Shown piece by piece: positions 35,784 to 44,243 of a stretch of 64,000 nucleotides of DNA. The notes below the pieces were generated by a model. It had not been told where the DNA came from, did not search any database, and saw nothing but the letters and a program-made list of their open reading frames with translations. Numbering within the stretch: position 1 is the first letter of the stretch; the number at the start of each line of letters is the position of its first letter. This DNA is from Symsagittifera roscoffensis. Its lineage: Eukaryota > Xenacoelomorpha > Acoela > Convolutidae. The translations under genes were made by a program, and so were the position numbers. Location: positions 61,530,754 through 61,594,753 of the forward strand of contig NC_087065.1 in assembly GCF_963678635.1 (NCBI RefSeq), in the 5' to 3' direction.

Positions 35784-38090
35784 TTAGACTGGGTTTGTTG
35801 GGTGATCCAAGTGAGTTCTTCTCTCAAAACTTGTTAATTGGATGTGAGGATACATGCGATCCTGGTTTATTTTATCAATTTCCTCTAAAAGAGGAGCTTG
35901 TATTTTTTGATCACATTCTTGTTCTATTTTTTCAGTTTGCTCATCTTGAGTGAAAATTGAGGTCACTATGGAAGTGAAAAGTATATTATATGAAGCGGCA
36001 AGCAATACTTTGCCAAAGTGTAGTGAGCGGCCGGTGATTTTGTGAATATGCATAGCCTTTATTATGAATACTAGGCAATCTAGAACAAATTTCACAAATA
36101 GAAAAGAAGCGAAGACTATTCCGCATTTTTCTGAATAGTATTGTACTTTCCCAAATATACGGGTGCATTCGTTTTTCCAAAAGTTTGGAGAGATGAGATA
36201 GTCCAAATAGATTGTTTGGGAAGAGCCTAGTGGGCTGTATGAGTCCTTGAAAAGAATTTTTTTAGCATTTAGAAAGGACCTGGATACTTTTTGCAGTATT
36301 CCTTTCATCTCTGAATTATCGGAAATCATATTCCAGAATTTTTGCATTTGAGCATAAGTGTAGATTGAAGCGCCTTGGCTAGAGGCTAGAGAATGCTTAA
36401 TCTTTTGAATTATCTCTTTTGGTTTAAAGAGATATGGTCCTGTAACCCTTGTAATTTGAGGGGTTAATTCAATCCAGGACTTATCATCATCAACATCTAG
36501 TTGAAAGAGATTCGAATGTTTGTCGGAGCAGTCTTGTAGATCTGCCGACTGAAAAGTTTGTCGCGTAATTGGATCGACAAATCGAATGTTTTCCTTATAC
36601 ATAATGGGAATGCGATTATAGCATTCATCCATTAATTGCAAAGGTGAATAAAATTTCGGACAATGGTAGAGCCAGGCAACATTGCCATTGGTCTCTAAGA
36701 ACATAGAACGGTTTTTGGTTAGAATATAGCCAGCCAAACGGGGGCTTTCAAGTGAAAGCATTAAAGTATTTAATATTGAGGAGCGTTCTAGCTCACATTG
36801 ATTTTGCAGAAGGGCTAACTCGGCCGTTCTGAGCATGTAGAAGCTATAAAAAAGAATATAGTCCAATTTGGTACCTATATGAGCTTCGTAGTCAATTTGA
36901 TGACTTGAAAATTGGAGTGGCGGCGAATCATCACTTAATGTGAGAAAAGTAGAATTTGGTTGGCCGGCATTATGAATAGTTCCCGTTTCTGGGGTTGGTT
37001 TAACTTGGATTCCAGTATCCATATTGAAACCGTCAGCGTATGCAATAAAAAGTGAATCATATGAAGTTGGATACACTATTCTGGGATGACCACAAAGAGA
37101 CTGCGGTTTATTCATCACCTGTAGCATAAATTTTTGAGAATCCCTTGTATGGGTAGAATGAATAGATGGGCTAGAATCGCCTTTAATTATATAGTATGAT
37201 TCTTCGTTTTGAATCATTTTAGCCGGAGATCTGTTTAAAACAGTGAAAATGCAATTGTTGGGTTCTTCCCAAGTATAAGCAAAAGCGTCTAAGGATGTTG
37301 TTTCACATCCATTTGTAGACACTGGACAGGGCAAAGGAATGTTTTGCCAATTATTGACTGTTCCATCTTTGAGGTTAACAGTCAGAGTTACATTTTGCAT
37401 GTAAGTTTCAAAAGTGTCCAATTTAATCCAAGAACGGCCATCACATTCGTTATGATGTTTGCCGTCAACTTTGCCAGCATGGGCATTAGTTACTGTTTTA
37501 ACATTAAATTTGAAAGGAATATTTCCAATACTAGCATAGCCTAGGTTAAGATAGCCTCTATCGGCGGCCAATTTACATTGATCGGCAGATAAATGAAGAT
37601 CAGTAGTGATCATATTTTGTCGAGCGTCGATACCACTCGAATCAAAAGAATCGCAGAACCAACGCATTGATTGGTGTTTGATTCGACACATTGTCGCATT
37701 TACTTTTGTGCGATAATGTCTCTGATATAGAGTAACATAAGCATGAGCTACTTTAATATTTTCTGGTTGGACTTTGCAAGGTGCTACTTTATTTAGAGAG
37801 AACATTTTGTTAGAAGTCATTAGTTGACGATCATAATGAGCAACCCGAAGATTATTTGCAGTATTTGCATATAATTGTTCTTTCGGATCAAATGCTGAGG
37901 TTTGATTCGAAAGTATTATTAGAGTTAAAAGACCAACCAAATAAATTTTTTGCAAATATATTTTTTGGTGGTGAATGATAGCAAAAGAATTTTTAAAAGT
38001 ACTCACTTTAAGCATTTCCTCGAGAGTGGTTAGAACATGATCTTGGTCCATTAGTTCACCTTCCTCTAGTTCGCTATTTGGATTTGTCAT
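35784..38090 (-). CDS. env: envelope-like glycoprotein
   Basis: 768 codons, uninterrupted. Residues 1-43 form a hydrophilic leader, then a hydrophobic signal-like segment at about 46-61 ends at TSA (64-66). The ectodomain is cysteine-rich with several N-X-S/T sequons. One clear membrane segment lies at about 658-678, and a second hydrophobic stretch follows at about 692-712 before a polar tail. This layout fits a class of membrane fusion or attachment proteins. I cannot name its viral relative. A branch-plus-acceptor sequence (CTAACTCAG, 38116-38124) lies 25 nt before the ATG and could serve a spliced env mRNA. Confidence 0.8.
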   Translation of the reverse strand: MTNPNSELEEGELMDQDHVLTTLEEMLKVSTFKNSFAIIHHQKIYLQKIYLVGLLTLIILSNQTSAFDPKEQLYANTANNLRVAHYDRQLMTSNKMFSLNKVAPCKVQPENIKVAHAYVTLYQRHYRTKVNATMCRIKHQSMRWFCDSFDSSGIDARQNMITTDLHLSADQCKLAADRGYLNLGYASIGNIPFKFNVKTVTNAHAGKVDGKHHNECDGRSWIKLDTFETYMQNVTLTVNLKDGTVNNWQNIPLPCPVSTNGCETTSLDAFAYTWEEPNNCIFTVLNRSPAKMIQNEESYYIIKGDSSPSIHSTHTRDSQKFMLQVMNKPQSLCGHPRIVYPTSYDSLFIAYADGFNMDTGIQVKPTPETGTIHNAGQPNSTFLTLSDDSPPLQFSSHQIDYEAHIGTKLDYILFYSFYMLRTAELALLQNQCELERSSILNTLMLSLESPRLAGYILTKNRSMFLETNGNVAWLYHCPKFYSPLQLMDECYNRIPIMYKENIRFVDPITRQTFQSADLQDCSDKHSNLFQLDVDDDKSWIELTPQITRVTGPYLFKPKEIIQKIKHSLASSQGASIYTYAQMQKFWNMISDNSEMKGILQKVSRSFLNAKKILFKDSYSPLGSSQTIYLDYLISPNFWKNECTRIFGKVQYYSEKCGIVFASFLFVKFVLDCLVFIIKAMHIHKITGRSLHFGKVLLAASYNILFTSIVTSIFTQDEQTEKIEQECDQKIQAPLLEEIDKINQDRMYPHIQLTSFERRTHLDHPTNPV
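38007..38090 (-). CDS. accessory protein, candidate first exon (shared with env)
   Basis: The first 28 codons of env (acidic, with ELEEGEL and LEEML) end at AAA|GTGAGT, a strong 5' splice site at 38006-38005. The only good acceptor just past the env stop (35760) is in the same phase and opens directly into the accessory ORF. Splicing would remove all of env's remaining sequence (38006-35760, 2247 nt) and give a 287-residue product. The reading is inferred from sequence; no transcript is seen. Confidence 0.6.
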
Positions 38091-38605
38091 TTTGTGGATT
38101 TTTGTGATGAAAAATCTGAGTTAGATTTCAATTTTGTTGAGGAATTCAGGAGATTTATTTTTTGGAGAGAGAGGAGGTTTTGAATGGAAGATGTGGAATT
38201 GAGCAAGAATGAAAACAACTGTATATCAGTTAGTTTTTAAAGGCTGTTTTTGCTTTTTTGCAAATCTAAGCTCTGATTGGCCGTTGTTATTCGGCGTCTT
38301 TCGGAAGTGACTCTTTTTAAGTCGTAATTCCGTCGCCATTCGTTTTGTGGTTTTTTCCACTCTGGTTTAATGTCGTGGTTTTTCTACTTAGTTTTGATTT
38401 GTTGAGATCTAGCAGTGGAATGATTTTTATTCGTTTATGCTGATGTTAATTTTTAACAACTGCATTCCCCTTCCTTATTGGAGGAGGAAAATGAAAAATA
38501 ACATCTCTTCATAAAAGAGGACTAAAAGCAACATCATTTGTTTGCTTTCCTTTTAGTTTGAACGATCTGTATTTTTTCTTTAAAAAAAACTTTTCATCGT
38601 CCAGA
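38091..38605. promoter_or_regulatory. divergent region between env and the antisense gene
   Basis: About 500 bp separate the env start (minus strand) from the start of the plus-strand gene. It holds a candidate 3' splice site for env (38116-38124), a C/T-rich tract on the minus strand (about 38160-38180), and a purine-rich block at 38475-38490 resembling the LTR sequence 'ttcccttccttttgc' region. No TATA box is sure. Its position suggests a promoter for the plus-strand gene. Confidence 0.4.
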
Positions 38606-38962
38606 ATGAATTTTATCAATCCCGAAGATAATCTGGTGGACTTCCCGGAGAAGTTTTTAAACTTACGGGATGAGCTAGATTTTAAACACGAAGCCTTGCT
38701 GGAGGACAAGGAAGTCGAGAGAAGGGTGGAAATCTACGACGGATTAATAGAGAAAGGTGCAAATCTAACGCCCATGGAATTCATGATCTTTATGGACCGG
38801 AGTTACGTCTTCAAGTATCCGGTCCTGAATACCGATGAACTATTTGAGCTGGGCTCAATACAAAGTAGGTGCTTCGCGAAGAAACTTCGGAGCCCATGGA
38901 GTGGAAACCATGTGGTTTCGCAAGAAACAATGGACTTTTTGTCCTTGTTCTTTGGGGAGGAT
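38606..38962 (+). CDS. antisense gene of the retroelement, exon 1
   Basis: 119 codons from the first in-frame ATG (context agaATGa). Opposite in direction to gag-pol-env. It ends at GAGGAT|GTAAGT, a consensus donor in phase 0. The protein is acidic and helical in look, with FLNLRDELDF, LEDKEVERRVEIYDGLIEKG and MEFMIFMD. No known family is recognised. Frame and codon use look coding, and the strand, splice sites and poly(A) signal all agree. Confidence 0.7.
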
Positions 38963-39065
38963 GTAAGTTTGTTTTACAATACACCCAATTTAAAAAGTAA
39001 TAATAAAAAAAAATTTTATTCAAGTGGCATGGCAACATAAGAAATACTATATAAATTTGTTTTAG
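38963..39065 (+). other. intron of the antisense gene (103 bp)
   Basis: GTAAGT at the left, a T-rich end tttgttttag at the right. In-frame stops occur before the acceptor. An intron on the plus strand cannot be removed from the minus-strand genomic RNA, so it can persist through retrotransposition. Confidence 0.7.
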
Positions 39066-39302
39066 TTTCAAGAAGAATTCTTCAAAAAGCCAGTGGTAGA
39101 GGAAGAGTTTGAAAGGAAAATAGAGCTGGATATTATGTTGGAGGAGATATATCAAGCTTGGTGGCGGCCTTATTCAGCGCTGCAGTTTGCAGTGAGGAGC
39201 CTGAGTAGGGCCGCTGAAAACTCTTTGGAAAAGATGGCGGCTGTCAAACTAGTGAAATCTTACACGGATATTAAGTCTTATAGTTATAAAAGTTATTTTT
39301 AA
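39066..39302 (+). CDS. antisense gene of the retroelement, exon 2
   Basis: 78 codons and stop, in phase with exon 1 (total 197 residues). It continues the acidic helix (VEEEFERKIELDIMLEEIYQ), then has WWRPYSALQFAVRSLSRAAE and a Lys/Tyr/Ser-rich tail. AATAAA sequences follow at about 39394 and 39427. The product has no membrane segment or signal peptide. Function unknown; it may regulate or oppose the sense genes, but that is speculation. Confidence 0.7.
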   Translation, partial: FQEEFFKKPVVEEEFERKIELDIMLEEIYQAWWRPYSALQFAVRSLSRAAENSLEKMAAVKLVKSYTDIKSYSYKSYF

Positions 39303-39447
39303 ATCTATTTGTTAACATGTTATTTTTGGTGTTTTGTGTTTTTATTACAAACGAAATATTTATAAAGTAGAAAAAGAAAAAAAAGAAAAGGCCAATAAAA
39401 AGAATTAAAAAAATATTTAGTTTGGCCAAATAAATGGTTTAGTGTTT

Positions 39448-39861
39448 TTATTTCTTTTTAAATTTGCCAATTAAACTAGATGGAATTGTAGTTCCATAAA
39501 AGTTTGTAGGACGATTTGTCCGTTTAGGTTTTTTGGATTCAGAAAGTGATCCAGGTGCGGATCGAGTGTTCTCATAGAAGCTTTCCTGAGAGCTATGAGG
39601 GACATTTTTTCCATCAGTAAACCTTTCTGATGATTCAGATAAACGAGGGATATCAGGAGGACGGGGAGTATTATATTGTGTTGTTATATTTTGGTGGCGG
39701 CGGCCAAAGTCATTTGCGAGACTAGTATTAGGACTTATGGCTAGGTAGGCGGCGGTGGCCATAACTACTAGATTGACTAGTTGAAGGATTAGGGGTTTTA
39801 TCAACAGGATAGGGGGTTGAACTTCGAATAGGTCTAAGATTCTGGTCAATCGCAGTCGCAT
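39448..39861 (-). CDS. possible pol C-terminal tail in a second frame
   Basis: 137 codons overlapping the 3' end of the integrase frame by about 130 bp. It is Pro/Ser/Thr/Arg-rich (TPRPPDIPRLSESSERF) with a Lys-rich end. It could be the true tail of pol after a frameshift, or a short separate gene. Nothing decides between these; no known domain. Confidence 0.4.
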   Translation of the reverse strand: MRLRLTRILDLFEVQPPILLIKPLILQLVNLVVMATAAYLAISPNTSLANDFGRRHQNITTQYNTPRPPDIPRLSESSERFTDGKNVPHSSQESFYENTRSAPGSLSESKKPKRTNRPTNFYGTTIPSSLIGKFKKK

Positions 39862-40975
39862 CGAACAAAGTTCTTAGATGCATGGTTTCTCTGCCTGAAT
39901 TTAATGAGTGTTCATGAACAATGGTTTTATTTTGATCCTCATTTGTAGGGGTATGATCAGTCATTTGCTGATAACCATTGTTGACTACTGGCCAAAACTG
40001 GTATTGTAGATTTTCAACCTGTTTAGGTTTATTGAAAGAGTCGATTTGATGATTTGTTATATGATCATAAAAATCACTTGAAAATAAATCACTAGAGTAC
40101 TCTTGTAGTAGCTTGGGCATTTGTTGTTCTTTAGGAAAGTATTCAACAATATGATTGCGGTGGACAATCTTTTTTTCGTTAGTGAAATCATTTTGAATTC
40201 CGTATGTTACTTCCGTGATTTTTTCAATTACGGTGTAAGGTCCAGATCTCAAATTCAAAAGCTTTTGACTTTTCAATAGTGGTTTGGATCTATTTTCTAG
40301 TAATACCTTAGTGCCTTCTTTTATAGGCCGTCCTAATTTAAATTGATTTCGGAACATGTGGGCCTTATTAGTGATGCGGCGGCAATGGGTATAGGTGTTA
40401 CTATAAATCAACTTAAAATCATTTTCCCTTTTTAGTATTTCGGCGGAAATTTGATTTTTTAGAAATCTATCTATGGTCTCATTGTTTGACTTATGCTCGG
40501 TATGAGCATGATTTTCGAGACCAGCGCAAAATTCAGAGGTACATCTTTTGTTTTGGTCGCGGTAGAGGCCTAATTTAAGGCTAAGGGGAACCTGAGGTTT
40601 TATGCCAAAGACCTCATATGGAGTGTAACCTGTACTTGAATTAATGGCGGTGTTATGTGCAAAACCAAATTTATTTGTTAATTCAGACCAGTTTGAGCCT
40701 GAGGTACTCAAGAAATGTCGAAAGTACTGGGTTAAACGTTTATTCTGGACTTCAACTTTTCCGTTAGTCCAAGGCGAGTAAGTAGTTCTTGGCCTCAGGG
40801 TTATTCCCAATTCAGAGGACCAATGAGCAAAGTCATTACTCATGAATGCACTTCCATTATCATGAATAATTTGTTGTGGAATACCAAATGTTGTGATGTA
40901 TTTCTTTAAGAGCTTAATAGTTTCCTTAGTCTGCATGGGTGCATGGATATACTTGAAGATATCTAGAGAAGGCAT
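39728..40975 (-). CDS. pol: integrase, second part (catalytic core and GPY/F)
   Basis: The useful region begins near residue 14, after a frameshift from the previous part. It carries the second catalytic Asp (IIHDNGSAF, residue 39) and the Glu (NGKVEVQNK, residue 75); they are 35 residues apart, the DD35E spacing. Near residues 215-260 is a GPY/F-like module (RSGPYTVIEKITEVTYGI). The rest is a polar tail. The overlap with the upstream frame at 40926-40975 is where the break falls. Confidence 0.85.
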   Translation of the reverse strand: MPSLDIFKYIHAPMQTKETIKLLKKYITTFGIPQQIIHDNGSAFMSNDFAHWSSELGITLRPRTTYSPWTNGKVEVQNKRLTQYFRHFLSTSGSNWSELTNKFGFAHNTAINSSTGYTPYEVFGIKPQVPLSLKLGLYRDQNKRCTSEFCAGLENHAHTEHKSNNETIDRFLKNQISAEILKRENDFKLIYSNTYTHCRRITNKAHMFRNQFKLGRPIKEGTKVLLENRSKPLLKSQKLLNLRSGPYTVIEKITEVTYGIQNDFTNEKKIVHRNHIVEYFPKEQQMPKLLQEYSSDLFSSDFYDHITNHQIDSFNKPKQVENLQYQFWPVVNNGYQQMTDHTPTNEDQNKTIVHEHSLNSGRETMHLRTLFDATAIDQNLRPIRSSTPYPVDKTPNPSTSQSSSYGHRRLPSHKS

Positions 40976-41954
40976 CTATCACAACTAAGCAAAAGTTTTT
41001 GCCGTGACTTGATGGTCTAAGTGGACCTTTATGATCAATGTGGATCGTTTTCATTGGGATTGTTTCTAATTGTCCCCATTGTTGTAATGGAGCTTCATTC
41101 AGGTCTTTTCGTTTAGGTTTATTTTTCTGACATTCTAGGCAATCATGAAGAAGCATGTTGACCCATTTATAGAGTCCGGGCCAATAGAAATATCTTTTGA
41201 TTATTTCCAAAGTTTTTGTTTCGCCGTGATGACCGCTAAGAGGATGTTTATGAGCTAACTCAAAGCAGTTTAGCACTAGGGAGATGGGTAAGCAAATTTT
41301 TGGACTCTTAGTATAGTCATTGTATTCATTAATACATAGAAGATCATGTTGGTCTTCAATGAATAAAAATTCAAACTGCCTGATATAGGCTTTTAATCCT
41401 TTTTCTTCACGATAAGGATTTTTTTTGTTTCTTTCTGGCTTTTCGTTTTGCTTTATGCAATTTTTGATATCTATGATTACAGTATCGTTACACTGCTCTT
41501 GCATAATTGTTTCAACGTCTAAATTTGCTTCTTTAGCAAAGTCGGTCATTTTTGCTATCAGTTCAAGTGAATCTGATTTATTCTCTTCAGATTGGAGACT
41601 TAGGGGTTCAATTAACCTCAAAGATCTTGTTTTGGTTGCAAAATCATTTTTTGCTTTAACCAGGTCGTTGAGAAGGTTGTTCTCAACATTGCCTTCATAT
41701 AAGTCAAGCCATTCTGAATTTTCCAAAGGATCATCAAGTGCAGATACTTCATCTGGAATTTCTTCATAAATGTTTTCATTGTTTATATCTGGTATAGATA
41801 GTCGTTTGATTTGGTTAATTTGTTTGCCAAATCGGAAGAAATCTGTTATATTCTGAATCGCACTACACGATTCTTCAAAATATTCTGGAGCATCTTCAAT
41901 GCTGAAGTCTCCTCTGTCACTTATGTTGATTAACTTCTTTTTTCCACCTTGCAC
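40926..41954 (-). CDS. pol: integrase, first part (zinc-binding HHCC and first Asp)
   Basis: In the same frame as the RT part; only one stop codon (41982-41984) separates them, and the frame is open from just after that stop. Residues 1-170 are an acidic linker. The HHCC zinc module follows (HPLSGHHGE ... CLECQKNK), then the core with the first catalytic Asp (IHIDHKGPL). It ends out of frame within the core. These breaks mean this copy cannot make a whole integrase without recoding. Confidence 0.85.
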   Translation of the reverse strand: MQGGKKKLINISDRGDFSIEDAPEYFEESCSAIQNITDFFRFGKQINQIKRLSIPDINNENIYEEIPDEVSALDDPLENSEWLDLYEGNVENNLLNDLVKAKNDFATKTRSLRLIEPLSLQSEENKSDSLELIAKMTDFAKEANLDVETIMQEQCNDTVIIDIKNCIKQNEKPERNKKNPYREEKGLKAYIRQFEFLFIEDQHDLLCINEYNDYTKSPKICLPISLVLNCFELAHKHPLSGHHGETKTLEIIKRYFYWPGLYKWVNMLLHDCLECQKNKPKRKDLNEAPLQQWGQLETIPMKTIHIDHKGPLRPSSHGKNFCLVVIDAFSRYLQVYPCTHAD

Positions 41955-41981
41955 TTGAGCAATGACTGGATAGCAATCGTT

Positions 41982-44243
41982 TTAAAAAATGTTATCATCT
42001 TTGTGGAGTACTGAATAACATATTTGTTCTCCATTGTCTAGGATGAACTTTATATCATTTGGAATGGTTTTGTGTTCTAGTTGATATCTTTTGATATCAG
42101 CGATGGGCACATTTCGGCTCAATAAGTCAGGAAAGGCTAGGTTTGAACCTGGGGTATAGATTATTTTCAAATTGTTGAATTTTGTCAATATGACTTGATA
42201 TTTGAAAAATCTATGAGAAAGTTGTCCTTTTCTGGACCATAAGAAGAGAATAGGTCTGTGGTCGCAATATAGGTATAGAGGAAAGGGTGAACCTATAATG
42301 TAGAATTCATAGGTTTGCAAAGCAGATATTATTGCACATAATTCACGATGTTGAGTAGACATTTTCTGCTCAGCTTTATCAAAGACTCTAGAATTGGCAG
42401 AAACAATTCTTTTCCCTTCAGGAAAGTCTTGGATGAGTATACATCCGGTTCCTACATTTGAGGAGTCGGCGTGAATGTGGAATGGGTAGTTTACATTAGG
42501 TATGGCATTTGAAATATCATGACAGAATTTGTCTTTCAGTTTTTGAAAAACTTCTTCATGGCATGGTAGCCATTGAAACTTATCACTACTGTTTGCGAGT
42601 TCATATAGACATTTTGCGTCCACATGAAAATTGATGATGTATGTGCTGTAGAATCCCATGACACCTAATACTCCTAACACTTCGGTTTTTGATTCAGGGG
42701 ATTTCAATTTTTTTATGTCATCAATTCGTGAAGCGATTGGGGAAAGACCATCTTTAGAGACAACGTGGCCTAGAAATTTAACTTTTCTTAGGAAGAAAAA
42801 GGTTTTATCAGGGGCAGCTTTTAAGTTGGCCTTCCGTAAAAGAGAATGATATTCTCGAATTGTGTCAAACATTTCATTTTTACTTTGACTCTGTAACAGA
42901 GTGTCGTCTATGTAAGTAATTGCTTTTTTTTCTTTAATGAGGGGTCCGAAGGCATATCTCATTAGTTTACTGAAGAAATTTGGAAGTGGTTTCAAGCCAT
43001 AGAAACCAACTTGGTAGGTATATTGTCTACCTCCTACAATAAAGCTTGTTAATTTCTGGGCCTCATCTGTTAGAGGTACTTGATGGTAGGCGCAAGAGAG
43101 ATCACTACTTGTGAAGTATGATCCGTTTATTCGGGTCATGAGAACTTGTAGTGGTTCTAATGGCCAACTACAATTGCTAGTATCTGTGATTGAGTTTAGA
43201 TACCTAGCATCCAAGACCAACTTAACGTAGTCTTTTTTTGGAAGAATGATGACTGGATTTACGAACCATGAGTTCATATCATCTTTTTCATTTAGTTCTC
43301 TGACTATGCCTGCTTGGATTAATTCATCCATTAACTTGTCCAATTTATCTCTTAGATGGACTGGGATTTTACTCGGTCGTTGTTTTTTGAACGTTGCGTC
43401 CTTTTTAAGTGGTATATGGAATTTATGTTTTGTTTTTCCAATATCATATTTGTGATGAGAATAAACATCTTGATCCTCTATCAGCATTTGAATTAGATCT
43501 GCAAATTCATCATCCGAGATATCACTTTGTGTGAAATCGAAGTCAGATAAAAATTTAATAGTAGTTTCGATTTTTTCCAAAGTACTACTATTGTCCTTAT
43601 CAATTGAGGAGTATTGGGTAAACGTTTTGTTGACTAGAAACGCAATTAGCCGATCATTATGTTCTTTGTTTCGGTACTTTTTAAATTGTTCTTTCAAGGG
43701 AGGCCTGCAAAGGTTCTTTGCATCATTAGAAAAGTCGGTTGCTATTTCGTTTTCATTTTTGCATACTTTGACTATATCTGAACCAATTTGTTCAAATATT
43801 TCTGATACATTCTCTGTATCAAACACTTCAAGGGCAGGCATGTCCTTGATTTCTTGTCCTGAAACATAGACAAATATAGTAATTCGAGAATGTTGGAATA
43901 CATCGACAATGATTTTGGAAACTTCTTCCCAATTCATTTTATCTAAGCCACAAGCAATTTTGGGCATTGCAATAGATCGAATGTTATTTGCTATAGCATG
44001 ATCTTTCATTTCGGACAAGGTATTGAATATAGCGTCGTAAGTGGGTTTCTGAAAGTACCTCTGTTTGGTAATTAGGTTATATATGATTTGTCCAGATTTT
44101 GGATCATTGAAGATGAGAATATCGTTAATGTTAGCATGTATTGAGTTACAAAAGTGTCGTAGCTCAGGATACCTTTTGCTAATTGATTCAGCAAATCCTT
44201 TTTTCATTGCTCTATCTGCAGAGATTGTATGGGCAATGGGCAT
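41982..44243 (-). CDS. pol: macro domain + reverse transcriptase + RNase H
   Basis: 753 codons from ATG, but open to about 44283. Residues 1-125 are a TARG1/OARD1-type macro domain: NLITKQRYFQKPTY and MPKIACGLDKMNWEEVS. Lys60 and Asp101 align with the catalytic Lys84 and Asp125 of human TARG1, with identical 41-residue spacing. An acidic linker follows. RT covers about 270-480, with LVLDARYLN, SDLSCAYHQVPL and the YIDD box near 442. RNase H is about 570-720, with HADSSNVGTG, MSTQHREL and YCDHRPI. The order protease, macro, RT is not usual for Ty3/gypsy. Confidence 0.92.
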   Translation of the reverse strand: MPIAHTISADRAMKKGFAESISKRYPELRHFCNSIHANINDILIFNDPKSGQIIYNLITKQRYFQKPTYDAIFNTLSEMKDHAIANNIRSIAMPKIACGLDKMNWEEVSKIIVDVFQHSRITIFVYVSGQEIKDMPALEVFDTENVSEIFEQIGSDIVKVCKNENEIATDFSNDAKNLCRPPLKEQFKKYRNKEHNDRLIAFLVNKTFTQYSSIDKDNSSTLEKIETTIKFLSDFDFTQSDISDDEFADLIQMLIEDQDVYSHHKYDIGKTKHKFHIPLKKDATFKKQRPSKIPVHLRDKLDKLMDELIQAGIVRELNEKDDMNSWFVNPVIILPKKDYVKLVLDARYLNSITDTSNCSWPLEPLQVLMTRINGSYFTSSDLSCAYHQVPLTDEAQKLTSFIVGGRQYTYQVGFYGLKPLPNFFSKLMRYAFGPLIKEKKAITYIDDTLLQSQSKNEMFDTIREYHSLLRKANLKAAPDKTFFFLRKVKFLGHVVSKDGLSPIASRIDDIKKLKSPESKTEVLGVLGVMGFYSTYIINFHVDAKCLYELANSSDKFQWLPCHEEVFQKLKDKFCHDISNAIPNVNYPFHIHADSSNVGTGCILIQDFPEGKRIVSANSRVFDKAEQKMSTQHRELCAIISALQTYEFYIIGSPFPLYLYCDHRPILFLWSRKGQLSHRFFKYQVILTKFNNLKIIYTPGSNLAFPDLLSRNVPIADIKRYQLEHKTIPNDIKFILDNGEQICYSVLHKDDNIF

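Noticed and set aside
41425-41769. Plus-strand frames inside pol (also 42658, 43246, 43531)
   Set aside because: They are antisense shadows of pol and, unlike 38606-39302, have no splice sites, no independent intergenic position and no poly(A) signal.
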